DNA of 64,000 nucleotides from Micromonospora echinospora. GTDB taxonomy: Bacteria > Actinomycetota > Actinomycetes > Mycobacteriales > Micromonosporaceae. The notes below the pieces were generated by a model. It made no database searches, was not told the origin of the DNA, and saw only the letters and a program-made list of their open reading frames with translations. The position numbers and the translations under genes are program-made. The DNA is taken from assembly GCF_014203425.1 (NCBI RefSeq), contig NZ_JACHJC010000001.1, positions 1 to 64,000 of the forward strand, in the 5' to 3' direction. Every line of letters starts with the position of its first letter. Position 1 is the first letter of the stretch. Positions 56,980 to 64,000 of the stretch are shown piece by piece.

Positions 56980-58332
56980 TCAGGCACTCCGGCAGGCGAC
57001 GCCCGCCCGGCCGCCGCACGTCCCGAGGCTGCACCACCGGCGCAGCCCGCTCCCGTCCAGGAACAACCACCCGCAGCGCTGGTCCGGGCAGACCCGCACG
57101 GTGAACCGTGCCGGATCGGCGAGCAGTTGCGCGCCGCTGAACGCGGCGGCGTGCACCGGCACCCGAAGGCCGGCGGCGAGGTCCGGCCACCAGCGACCCC
57201 GTCCGTCCGCCGCGCGCCGGAACGCGAGCGTACGGGCGGCGGCCTCGGCGGCCCGGGCGACCGCTTCGAAGGCCGGGCCGTCGTCCGGGTCGACCAGGCT
57301 GGCGTAGAGCGCGGCGCGGAGCGTACGGGCCTCGTCGAGCACCGCCTCCGCCGTGCCGGGATCGCGCCGCGCGAGGTGCAGCAGACGGTTCATCGACACC
57401 TCGTCCACCAGCCCGACGTGGCCCGCCCAGACGGCAAGGGTGCGATAGCCGCGCAGCCACTCGGCGCCGGGCAACGGGGACTCGCGCCCCCAGCCGGCGA
57501 GGGTGTTGCAGAAGTCCAGGGCCGGGTGGCCGCCCACGCTCCACGGCAGGCTCTCGCCGTTCACCCGGATCTCGTGCATCGGCCGGCCGACCCGGTCCAG
57601 GCGATCGTCGCCCGCGAGCACCCGCCGCTGCACCTCGCGCAGCCGGGGCCCCGGCTCGACACCGAAGTCGGCCACGAGCAGGTCCCGCGTGGCGCGGTAG
57701 AGGCGCAGCGCGTCGGCCCGTCGGGCACCCCGGTACAGGGCGGTCATCAGGACTGCCACGAGGTGTTCCCGCGTCGGGTGCTCGGCGGCCAGCGGCATCA
57801 GTTCGGCGATCGCCCGCGTGTGCTGGCCCAGCGCGAGCTGCGCCTCGGCCCGTAGCTCCACGGCCACCAGGCGTAGCTCCTCGACAGTGCCGTGCAGCCG
57901 GTGCCGCAGCTCGTCGTCCGCCGCGTCGGCGAGCAACGGCCCGCGCCAGAGGGCCAGCGCCCGGTCGAGCGACCGCACCCGCTCGGCGGGATCGGCGGCT
58001 CTCCCGGCCCCCCGGACCAGTTCGGCGAACTCGTCGACGTCGACCCGGTGCCCGTCCTCCTCGACCACGTAGCCCTCGCCCCGGGTGCTGATCCGCACCC
58101 CGTACGCGTTGAGCGAGCCACGCAGCCGCCCGACGTACGTCTGCACCACGCCCCGGGCGGTGACCGGCGGCCGGCCGTTCCAGAGCAGGTCGATGAGGCG
58201 GTCGGTCGGCACCACGCGCCCCACGTCGAGCAGCAGCACCCCGAGCAGGCATCGCTCCTGGCGTCGGCTGCCGACCTCGACCGGACGGCCGTCGTGGCGG
58301 GCCTCGAACGGCCCGAGCAGGCGGAACTCCAT
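56980..58332 (-). CDS. SARP-type regulator fused to an ABATE/CGNR-like zinc finger
   Basis: A 450-aa regulator with an unusual fusion. Residues 1-95 are the OmpR-like winged helix (FRLLGPFEARHDGRPVEV, RLIDLLWNGRPP). Residues about 95-245 form the BTAD domain (LALWRGPLLAD, ALRLYRATRDLLVADFGVEPGP). From about 262 the sequence turns into an ABATE domain (HPALDFCNTLAGWGRE). It ends in a four-Cys finger, VCPDQRCGWLFLDGS and WCSLGTCGGRAGV, where the usual CGNR is CGGR. SARPs activate promoters with heptamer repeats; the second domain is normally a stand-alone regulator. Divergent from a secreted-protein gene, its likely target. Confidence 0.88.
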   Translation of the reverse strand: MEFRLLGPFEARHDGRPVEVGSRRQERCLLGVLLLDVGRVVPTDRLIDLLWNGRPPVTARGVVQTYVGRLRGSLNAYGVRISTRGEGYVVEEDGHRVDVDEFAELVRGAGRAADPAERVRSLDRALALWRGPLLADAADDELRHRLHGTVEELRLVAVELRAEAQLALGQHTRAIAELMPLAAEHPTREHLVAVLMTALYRGARRADALRLYRATRDLLVADFGVEPGPRLREVQRRVLAGDDRLDRVGRPMHEIRVNGESLPWSVGGHPALDFCNTLAGWGRESPLPGAEWLRGYRTLAVWAGHVGLVDEVSMNRLLHLARRDPGTAEAVLDEARTLRAALYASLVDPDDGPAFEAVARAAEAAARTLAFRRAADGRGRWWPDLAAGLRVPVHAAAFSGAQLLADPARFTVRVCPDQRCGWLFLDGSGLRRWCSLGTCGGRAGVACRSA

Positions 58333-58509
58333 ACCGAACAGGACCGGTCGGGCCGGGCCGGAGGTTGCCGTGCGGCGGTGATCGCATGGTCAGCCGTCCG
58401 GCCCGTCCGGTCCGCCCGCTCGGAACGTCTCCGCACGGTGCGGTCAGCCCGTGGTGAGCCGGCCCGGCGATCCTGGCCGCCCTGACCACCGACGAGATGG
58501 AGAGCGGAC

Positions 58510-59040
58510 ATGCGTTTCAGGATGAGCGTCGCGGTGGCGGCGGTTGTGGCAGTGGTTGTCGCGGCGTTACCCGGCTCGGCGACCGCCGCGCCGGACCGGC
58601 ACCACGGCGTCGGCGCCTGGGAGCCGGCCCCGCAGGCGCCGTTCGAGTTGCCCGCCGGCGCGCGATGCGAGTTCGCGGTACGCGTGGAGCCGATCGTGGA
58701 CGAGGTGCGCAAGTTGACGCTCGCCACCTATCCGGACGGCGCACCGAAGCGGGAACTGTTCACCGGCGCCCTGATCAACCGGGTCACGAACCTGGAGACC
58801 GGTGCCACGTCCACCGCCGACGCGAGCGGCACCTCGCTCGTCGACTACCGCACCGACGGCTCGATGACCTGGTACGTGACCGGGCCGGTGCTGCTCGGCT
58901 TCCGGGAGAACGCCGGCACGCTGCCGAAGGGGCTGTGGATCGTCGACGGCCAGTTCCGGGTGGAGTTCTCCCCCACGTACGACAAGACCATCACGATGCT
59001 CCACGGCACGACCCACAACGTCTGCACCGACGTCGACTGA
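58510..59040 (+). CDS. Secreted protein of unknown function (176 aa)
   Basis: A Sec signal peptide (about 1-27, MSVAVAAVVAVVVAALPGSATA) precedes about 150 residues of beta-type sequence. There is one Cys pair (C54 in ARCEFAV and C173 near the C-terminus in NVCTDVD). TDGSMTWYVTGPVLLGF is a distinctive segment. I do not recognise the family. ATG 58510 has GGAGAG 8 nt upstream. Divergent, across 177 bp, from the SARP-CGNR fusion regulator, which may control it. Confidence 0.8.
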   Translation: MRFRMSVAVAAVVAVVVAALPGSATAAPDRHHGVGAWEPAPQAPFELPAGARCEFAVRVEPIVDEVRKLTLATYPDGAPKRELFTGALINRVTNLETGATSTADASGTSLVDYRTDGSMTWYVTGPVLLGFRENAGTLPKGLWIVDGQFRVEFSPTYDKTITMLHGTTHNVCTDVD

Positions 59041-59077
59041 CCGCCGGACGCGGTGACCGGCGTCCGGCGGTCGCGCG

Positions 59078-59560
59078 TCAGTCGGCCGGGGCGTCGTAGA
59101 CCAGGGCCACCGCGATGCCGGCAAGTCCCTCGCCACGCCCGGTGAAGCCGAGGCCGTCGGTGGTGGCTGCGGAGACGGTCACCGGGGCGCCGACCGCCTC
59201 GGAGAGCACCCGCTGCGCCTCCTCCCGGCGCGGCCCGATCTTGGGGCGGTTGCCGACGACCTGCACCGACACGTTGCCGATCCGGAACCCCGCCGCCCGT
59301 ACCCGGCGTGCGCTCTCGGTCAGCAGCGCCACCCCGGAGGCGCCCGCCCACTCCGGCTGGTCCACTCCGAAGTTCGCGCCCAGGTCACCCAGGCCGGCGG
59401 CGGAGAGCAGGGCGTTGCAGGCGGCATGCGCCGCCACGTCGGCGTCGGAGTGACCGGCCAGGCCGTCCTGGTCCGGCCAGTGCAGGCCCGCCACCCAGCA
59501 GGGCCGCCCGGCCGCGAACGCGTGCACGTCGGTGCCGACGGCCACCCGAGGAACGATCAT
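59078..59560 (-). CDS. ispF: 2-C-methyl-D-erythritol 2,4-cyclodiphosphate synthase
   Basis: A 160-aa MEP-pathway enzyme, forming the cyclic diphosphate. Zinc ligands are the Asp/His of VGTDVHAF (about D10, H12) and His of [17 protein letters not shown]. The remaining motifs are [23 protein letters not shown] and [16 protein letters not shown]. Full length. It lies 28 bp after ispD in the order carD, ispD, ispF, one transcription unit. ATG 59560. Confidence 0.96.
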   Translation of the reverse strand: MIVPRVAVGTDVHAFAAGRPCWVAGLHWPDQDGLAGHSDADVAAHAACNALLSAAGLGDLGANFGVDQPEWAGASGVALLTESARRVRAAGFRIGNVSVQVVGNRPKIGPRREEAQRVLSEAVGAPVTVSAATTDGLGFTGRGEGLAGIAVALVYDAPAD

Positions 59561-59588
59561 GACCAGAGGGTACGCGGGCACTCCCGGG

Positions 59589-60284
59589 TCAGGCGCCGGT
59601 GGACAGGAGGTGTTCGGCCAGGGACAGGTCGAACGGCCGGGTGATCTTCAGGGCCAGCTCGGAGCCGGGTACGCAGGTCACCGCGATCCCCTGCTTCTCG
59701 ACCAGGCCGGCGTCGTCGGTGAGCGCGTCACCCGCGCAGCGGTGGGCGGCGACCAGCACGGAGCGGCGGAAGCCCTGCGGTGTCTGCACCGCCCGCAGCG
59801 CGGACCGGTCGACGGTGCCGAGCACGCGCTCGGCCGCGTCGACCTCCTTGATCGTGTCGACCACCGGCAGCACCGGGATCACCGCGTCGTGCCCGTCGCG
59901 GATCGCCGCCGCCACCGACTCGACCAGGTCCGGCGGGGTGAGCGCGCGGGCCGCGTCGTGCACCAGGACGATCTCCGGGCCGGCGGGTACGGCCGCGAGG
60001 GCCGCCGCCACCGACTCCTGACGCTCGGCGCCGCCGGGCACCACTGTCACCGGCGCCACGGGCGCCAGCATCGCCCGTACCGCCTCGACGTCGGTGGCCG
60101 GCGCGGCCACCACGATCGTGTGCACCGAGGGCGCGGCGGCGACCCGGCGGACGGCGTGCACGAGCAGTGGTTCACCGGCCAGCGGCCGGAGCGCCTTGGG
60201 CGCGCCGGGTCCGAGGCGTACGCCGGCGCCGGCCGCAGGAACGAGGACCGCGACGTCACCGCGCGGATTGAGCTGCGCGGTCAC
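59589..60284 (-). CDS. ispD: 2-C-methyl-D-erythritol 4-phosphate cytidylyltransferase
   Basis: A 231-aa nucleotidyltransferase of the MEP isoprenoid pathway. The CTP-binding Gly-rich loop is [18 protein letters not shown] (about 15-32), with the conserved Lys. [25 protein letters not shown] (metal Asp), VDTIKEVD and [12 protein letters not shown] complete the IspD pattern. GTG 60284; 53 bp after carD and 28 bp before ispF. Confidence 0.96.
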   Translation of the reverse strand: MTAQLNPRGDVAVLVPAAGAGVRLGPGAPKALRPLAGEPLLVHAVRRVAAAPSVHTIVVAAPATDVEAVRAMLAPVAPVTVVPGGAERQESVAAALAAVPAGPEIVLVHDAARALTPPDLVESVAAAIRDGHDAVIPVLPVVDTIKEVDAAERVLGTVDRSALRAVQTPQGFRRSVLVAAHRCAGDALTDDAGLVEKQGIAVTCVPGSELALKITRPFDLSLAEHLLSTGA

Positions 60285-60337
60285 GTCGCGGTCCTCGGAT
60301 TCGTTCGCTGCGGGGCGGGTAGAGGCAGAGGTGTGGA

Positions 60338-60823
60338 TCAGGCCTCGGTCAGCACCTTGTCGAGCAGCGTCTCGGCCTCGTCCTTGGTGCTCTTCTCGGC
60401 CAGCGCGACCTCGCCGACGAGAATGTCACGGGCCTTGGCGAGCATCCGCTTCTCGCCCGCCGACAGGCCCCGCTCCCGCTCCCGGCGCCACAGGTCGCGG
60501 ACGACCTCGGCCACCTTCAGCGGGTTACCGGAGGCCAGTTTCTCCAGATTCGCCTTGTAACGCCGCGACCAGTTGGTCGGCTCCTCGGTGTGCGGTGCAC
60601 GGAGCACGTCGAAGACCTTGCCCAGGCCCTCTTCGCCGACCACTTCGCGCACACCCACGATCTCGGCGTTCTCGGCGGGCACCCGGACCGTCAGGTCACC
60701 CTGCGCGACCCTCAGGACGAGGTATTCCCTGGGCTCGCCCTTGATGACCCGAGTCTCGATTGCCTCGATGAGTGCGGCCCCGTGGTGGGGGTAAACAACG
60801 GTCTCGCCGACACTGAAAACCAT
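60338..60823 (-). CDS. carD: CarD-family RNA polymerase-binding transcription regulator
   Basis: A 161-aa global regulator. The N-terminal Tudor-like RNAP-interaction domain is [22 protein letters not shown] (about 2-23) with [27 protein letters not shown]. The helical DNA-binding half holds the conserved Trp in [19 protein letters not shown] and the [20 protein letters not shown] helix. In mycobacteria CarD stabilises open complexes at rRNA and other promoters. First gene of carD-ispD-ispF. ATG 60823 with AAAGGGG upstream. Confidence 0.97.
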   Translation of the reverse strand: MVFSVGETVVYPHHGAALIEAIETRVIKGEPREYLVLRVAQGDLTVRVPAENAEIVGVREVVGEEGLGKVFDVLRAPHTEEPTNWSRRYKANLEKLASGNPLKVAEVVRDLWRRERERGLSAGEKRMLAKARDILVGEVALAEKSTKDEAETLLDKVLTEA

Positions 60824-61150
60824 AGGTTCGAAACCCCTTTCGCTGTGTCTAGGGTAACACGCTCAGGCACCGATGTCTCACCGCTGTCCTGACCGTTGGC
60901 GCAGCTCAGGGGCCCTGTGAGAGGTCTTTCTTCAGCTTGACAGGCGGTCAAACCGATGCTTTCGACACGCTCCGTGAGGAACACGTGACAACCCGGTAAC
61001 GGGTGACGGGAGCGTCCAGATCTAGGGCAATGCGCTCCTTCCATGGTAACTCCGCAAGTCCATCCGCGCCCAGGTGTGGCGTTACGGCGGCCGGTGCGGG
61101 ACGCTGAGAACGGACGCGACGTCCGCTCACCGAGGCGTCCTGGGGGTCCG
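60824..61150. other. Intergenic region between carD and the 230-aa protein gene
   Basis: About 330 bp. It must hold the carD promoter; the first 100 bp upstream of carD are relatively A+T-rich (gtgtctagggtaacacg), with gttaccct as a possible -10 on the minus strand. A small palindrome CGGACG-CGA-CGTCCG lies at 61111-61125, 26 bp before ATG 61151. In-frame GTG/ATG codons at 61043 onward could lengthen the downstream gene, but that part has no protein-like features. Confidence 0.5.
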
Positions 61151-61843
61151 ATGGGCGTGCCTGACGCTGACGGCCAGGGGCCGCCGGAAGGGCTGCCCGG
61201 CCTGCCCCCGGAGTGGGGCCGGGTGTTCGTCCCGGACGACGCCTCGGCGCTCGCCGAGGAGGCCCGGCAGGTCCGCCGGGAGCTGCGACGCGCACGAGCG
61301 GCGGCCCGCCGACGCCCCGGCTCGCTCCGCCTCGGACTCCCGGCGCTGATCCTGCTCGTCTCGGTGCTGATCACGCTCGCCGGCCTGGCCGCTGTCACCT
61401 GGCCACGCACCACCCGCTCCGGCGCGCCGACAGTGCTCCCCCACGCCGGCGCCGCGCCGCAGCCGGTCGGCCCACTGCCCGCGCTGGACCTGGTCGGCGC
61501 CGACGACACACCGGTACCCCTGCGCAGCCTGCTGCCCGCAATGATCATCCTGACCGACGCCTGCGCCTGCGCCGAGCAGGTCACCACGGCGGCCGGAGCC
61601 GCCCCGCCCGGCGTCACGGTGGTCACCGTGACCGCGGGCCGGCGCGCCGGGGCGGCGAGCGTCCCGGGGGTACGCCCACTCGGCGACCCGGCCGGCGGGC
61701 TGCGCTCCTACCTGCACCTGTCCGCCCAACCCGGCATCGCCCCGGCGCTGCTGGTCGACCGGCAGGGCGCGCTGGTGCGGTTGGTGCCGGAGCTGGGTCC
61801 GCTGTCGGACTACGGGGCCGACCTGGCCCGGCTGGCCGGCTGA
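61151..61843 (+). CDS. Membrane-anchored protein with thioredoxin-like outer domain
   Basis: A 230-aa protein. Residues 1-55 are cytoplasmic (VFVPDDASALAEEARQVRRELR, probable coiled helix), then a helix (about 63-86, LGLPALILLVSVLITLAGLAAV) and an outer domain. The outer domain begins LPALDLVGADDTPVPLRSLLPAMIILTDACACAE, which parallels the start of TlpA/ResA-like thioredoxin folds, with a CAC in place of CxxC. The later part APALLVDRQGALVRLVPE matches the fold's cis-Pro-strand region. Activity uncertain. ATG 61151 has GGGGGT upstream; ATG 61043 is an alternative. Confidence 0.65.
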   Translation: MGVPDADGQGPPEGLPGLPPEWGRVFVPDDASALAEEARQVRRELRRARAAARRRPGSLRLGLPALILLVSVLITLAGLAAVTWPRTTRSGAPTVLPHAGAAPQPVGPLPALDLVGADDTPVPLRSLLPAMIILTDACACAEQVTTAAGAAPPGVTVVTVTAGRRAGAASVPGVRPLGDPAGGLRSYLHLSAQPGIAPALLVDRQGALVRLVPELGPLSDYGADLARLAG

Positions 61844-61850
61844 CCGACGC

Positions 61851-62456
61851 TCAGTAGAGCGCCTCGAGCCGGGCGTCCAGCTCGGCCCGGCCCCGTATCG
61901 CGACGAACCGCATCTGCACCAGCTCGCCCCTGCCGCCCACCACCGGGACGTCCAACTGCTCGCCGCACCGCAGCGCCCGCCGGAAGTCTTCGTCTCCGAC
62001 GCCGGAGACGAGTACGGCGACCACGCCGTCACCGGCACAGCTCACCGAGAGCCGGTAGTGATCGCCCCGCGTGGGCCGCACCTGCCGGACGACAGGCGGC
62101 GCGCCCGGCGTCAGCCGGGACCTCTCCCGCCACACGACGTGCGACATCTGGAGCACACGCGTCGTGCCGTCGTCCTCCACCTGTATCACCACCGAGCGGT
62201 CCGGCTCGGCACGCGGCCCGCGGCGCGGGCCGAGCGACGCCCCCGCGTCGCGCCCGGCGCGTGGCACCGGCCGCGCTTCGCCCGTCGACGGGTCGACCCG
62301 CCAGTTGCGAGGGGTCAGATCCACGCTCGCGGACACGGCCGACGCGGCCGGACCAGGCTCCGGAGCCGCCGACCGCCACCAGGCCGAGCCGAGCAACAGC
62401 GCCAGGACGGTCAGGCCGGCCAGCAACGCCCGCCCGTCCCGCTCCTCGGAGGCCAT
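61851..62456 (-). CDS. Hypothetical membrane-anchored protein (201 aa)
   Basis: A single N-terminal helix (about 9-24, ALLAGLTVLALLLGSAWW) is followed by a low-complexity Ala/Pro/Arg region and an outer domain of about 110 residues. Two Cys (SVSCAGDG and LRCGEQL) probably pair. DHYRLSVSCAGDGVVAVLVSG looks like a beta-sandwich. No family recognised. It is convergent with the thioredoxin-like gene after 7 bp. Confidence 0.72.
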   Translation of the reverse strand: MASEERDGRALLAGLTVLALLLGSAWWRSAAPEPGPAASAVSASVDLTPRNWRVDPSTGEARPVPRAGRDAGASLGPRRGPRAEPDRSVVIQVEDDGTTRVLQMSHVVWRERSRLTPGAPPVVRQVRPTRGDHYRLSVSCAGDGVVAVLVSGVGDEDFRRALRCGEQLDVPVVGGRGELVQMRFVAIRGRAELDARLEALY

Positions 62457-62495
62457 GCCGGCAGCGTATCGGCGCGGCGCGGCCGGGGCGACCCG

Positions 62496-63557
62496 TCAGC
62501 CCACGCGTTCCAGCAGCGCCGCGTAGAGCGTCAGTCCCGGACCGAAGGCGAGCATCACCACCCAGCGCGGCGGTGACGGCTCCGTACGCCACAGCCGGTC
62601 CAGGATCAGCAGCACCGTCGGGGACGAGCAGTTGCCGTGCTCGGCGAGCGTCCCCCGGGAGGCGGCGAGCCCGTGCGGCGGCAGGGCCAGCTCGCGTTCC
62701 ACCACGTTGAGGATCCGTGGCCCGCCCGGGTGCACCGCCCAGCCGTCCACGTCGGACCGGTCGCAACCGTGCCGTGCCAGCAACTCGTCGATCAGTTCCC
62801 GGACGTGCCGGGAGAGGACCTGCGGCACCTTCGGCGACAGCCCCATCCGGAAGCCGGTGTCGGTGACGTCCCACGTCATGTGGTCGGCGGTGGAGGTGTC
62901 GGTGACCGAGGTGACCTCGCGCAGCGCGTACCCCCGGCCACCGGGGACGACCACGGCGGCGACCGCGGCGTCCGAGAACAGCGCGTGGGAGACGATCTGC
63001 TGGGTGTCCACCCGCGCACCCGGCGGCTGGATGTGCAGGCTGGTCAGCTCCGCGCAGAGCAGCAGCGCGGGACGCCCGCGGGCGGTGACGAAGTCGCTCG
63101 CCGCGCCCAGCCCGGGCAGGGCCGCGTAGCAGCCCATGTGCCCGACGAACATGCGCTGGGTGCTCGGCGACATGCCGAGGTCCCGGGCGAGCAGGATGTC
63201 CAGGCCCGGGGTGGCGTACCCGGTGCAGGAGCAGACCACGAACATGCCGATGTCGGCGGCGTCGAGGCCGGCGGCGGTGAGCGCCCGGCTGACCGCCTCC
63301 TTGCCCAGCGGCAGCGCCTCGACCTGGTAGCGGCGCATCCGGCGCTCGGTCGGCCATTCCGAGACGTCCTCCAGCAGCGGGTTGACCGCCGCCTGCCGCC
63401 GGGTGACGCCCGAGTTCGCGAAGATCCGCTCGGCCAGCGCCCTGGTGTTCCCCTGGAAGTGCCGCGCGAAGAAGCCCGTCCACAGTTCGTCCTGCATCGC
63501 GGCCGGCGGTTGCGCCGTACCAAGACCCGCGATCACCGGTGTGCCCACGTCCCCCAC
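62496..63557 (-). CDS. Type III polyketide synthase
   Basis: A 353-aa chalcone-synthase-fold ketosynthase, condensing malonyl-type extenders onto an acyl-CoA starter. The Cys-His-Asn triad is C143 (GHMGCYAALPGL), H276 (WAVHPGGPRIL) and N309 (EHGNCSSPT). CSCTGYATPGLD and the C-terminal FGPGLTLYAALLERV complete the family pattern. Bacterial members make pyrones, resorcinols or tetrahydroxynaphthalene. RppA-type enzymes carry a Cys in GCSxT differently placed, so the product is not assignable. Start GTG 63557; GTG 63548 is also possible. It lies 36 bp after an acyl-CoA dehydrogenase family gene on the same strand, so a small biosynthetic operon extends beyond the window. Confidence 0.94.
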   Translation of the reverse strand: MGDVGTPVIAGLGTAQPPAAMQDELWTGFFARHFQGNTRALAERIFANSGVTRRQAAVNPLLEDVSEWPTERRMRRYQVEALPLGKEAVSRALTAAGLDAADIGMFVVCSCTGYATPGLDILLARDLGMSPSTQRMFVGHMGCYAALPGLGAASDFVTARGRPALLLCAELTSLHIQPPGARVDTQQIVSHALFSDAAVAAVVVPGGRGYALREVTSVTDTSTADHMTWDVTDTGFRMGLSPKVPQVLSRHVRELIDELLARHGCDRSDVDGWAVHPGGPRILNVVERELALPPHGLAASRGTLAEHGNCSSPTVLLILDRLWRTEPSPPRWVVMLAFGPGLTLYAALLERVG

Positions 63558-63593
63558 CCCTCGCCCTCCCTCACCTCTCCCACCGACTCCTGC

Positions 63594-64000
63594 TCACCAA
63601 CGAGGGAGCGCGCTGTCCCGGTCCGGGTCCCCGCCGAGCGCGGCGATGCCGAGCCAGTCGGCGCAGACGTCGGACGTGGCCGGGTGCAGCGAGCCGCAGC
63701 GGGCGTCCCGGTAGAGCCGCTCCAGCGGATGCCCGCGGCGGGTCGCCGAGGTGCCGGCCGCCTCCAGCATGGAGGCCGCCACCTCGGCGGCGGTGGTGCC
63801 GGCCAGCAGCTTGGCGCGCCACACCCAGCGGTTCGTCTCCGCGTCGCCGGGGGCCTCGTCGACCCGGCGGGCCGCCTCGGCGACCACCAGTTCGGCGGCG
63901 GCGGTGGCGGCGTCCGCCCGGCCCAGGCGGGCCCGTACCGCCGGCAGGCCGGCGAGGTTGCGGGCGTTGAGGTGCTCGGCGGCCGCGTCGATGGCGGCCC
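63594..64000 (-). CDS. Acyl-CoA dehydrogenase family protein, C-terminal part (runs off the window end)
   Basis: About 135 C-terminal residues in an open frame that continues past base 64000. The helical C-terminal domain of acyl-CoA dehydrogenase/flavin monooxygenase family proteins is recognisable: LLAGTTAAEVAASMLEAAG, then GHPLERLYRDARCGSLHP and LGIAALGGDPDRD. The PLERLYRDAR stretch is the conserved FAD/dimer contact. Stop TGA-equivalent at 63594. Probably first or earlier gene of an operon with the type III PKS, perhaps oxidising its product or starter. Confidence 0.8.
   Translation of the reverse strand, partial: AAIDAAAEHLNARNLAGLPAVRARLGRADAATAAAELVVAEAARRVDEAPGDAETNRWVWRAKLLAGTTAAEVAASMLEAAGTSATRRGHPLERLYRDARCGSLHPATSDVCADWLGIAALGGDPDRDSALPRW

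Overview
The window is very GC-rich actinobacterial chromosome. GTG and TTG starts, a carD-ispD-ispF operon, SARP/AfsR-type regulators, DUF397, RDD and DUF2510 proteins, and intergenic repeats built on GTTAA(N)AAGGGGCCCTT and ATGAGCGAACGCACCGAGCG point to Micromonospora or a close Micromonosporaceae relative. That assignment is inference; no rRNA lies in the window. It reads as ordinary chromosome: one tRNA (Thr, TGT), no rRNA, CRISPR array, phage or insertion sequence.

Layout. 0-1.4 kb: ABC exporter (permease cut by the window edge, plus ATPase). 1.5-5.7 kb: amino-sugar cluster with a DeoR regulator divergent from SIS isomerase/deaminase, ROK kinase and NagA. 5.7-18.1 kb: housekeeping and hypothetical genes (DUF4032, PAP2, APC permease, CASTOR/Pollux-like channel, excision-glycosylase-like protein, CrtU-like FAD enzyme, HNH endonuclease with a leader-like 29-codon ORF and terminator before it, TetR with a near-perfect operator next to a peroxiredoxin-like gene, enoyl-CoA hydratase). 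18.1-24.6 kb: secreted M4 protease, lipoprotein, DJ-1/PfpI protein, histidine phosphatase, VOC/AraC pair, secreted protein. 24.7-28.8 kb: tRNA-Thr, an orphan MsiK/UgpC-type sugar ATPase, rlmB and cysS. 28.9-36 kb: IclR regulator, a 0.5-kb repeat array, DUF559/AbiEi-like protein, secreted subtilase, HAD hydrolase, EamA exporter divergent from a CGNR regulator, GNAT. 36-42.4 kb: class II fumarase, a 997-aa AfsR-type regulator, class I fumarase. 42.4-54.6 kb: two membrane-anchored beta-propeller proteins flanking or near a tyrosine/homogentisate catabolic region (Lrp, hppD, two RDD proteins, aromatic/histidinol-phosphate aminotransferase; fahA, an unknown gene and hmgA). 54.7-64 kb: alcohol dehydrogenase, TPR protein, SARP-CGNR fusion regulator divergent from a secreted protein, ispF-ispD-carD, two small membrane proteins, a type III polyketide synthase and the end of an acyl-CoA dehydrogenase family gene.

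How genes work together. The amino-sugar cluster would phosphorylate, deacetylate and isomerise/deaminate GlcNAc- or GalNAc-type sugars under the DeoR protein, whose probable octamer boxes fill the divergent promoter. The tyrosine genes cover transamination, hydroxyphenylpyruvate to homogentisate, ring cleavage and fumarylacetoacetate hydrolysis; the maleylacetoacetate isomerase step has no recognisable gene, and an unknown 288-residue protein sits exactly between fahA and hmgA. Both fumarases could take the fumarate released.

The most unusual structural signal is at three gene junctions (3448, 46503 and 52512). There 57- or 60-bp repeats sit between the stop of one gene and the start of the next and form open frames. 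Each begins by overlapping the upstream stop (ATGA/GTGA) and either ends by overlapping the downstream start (GTGA) or runs in frame into the downstream gene, so translational coupling would be kept across the inserted DNA.
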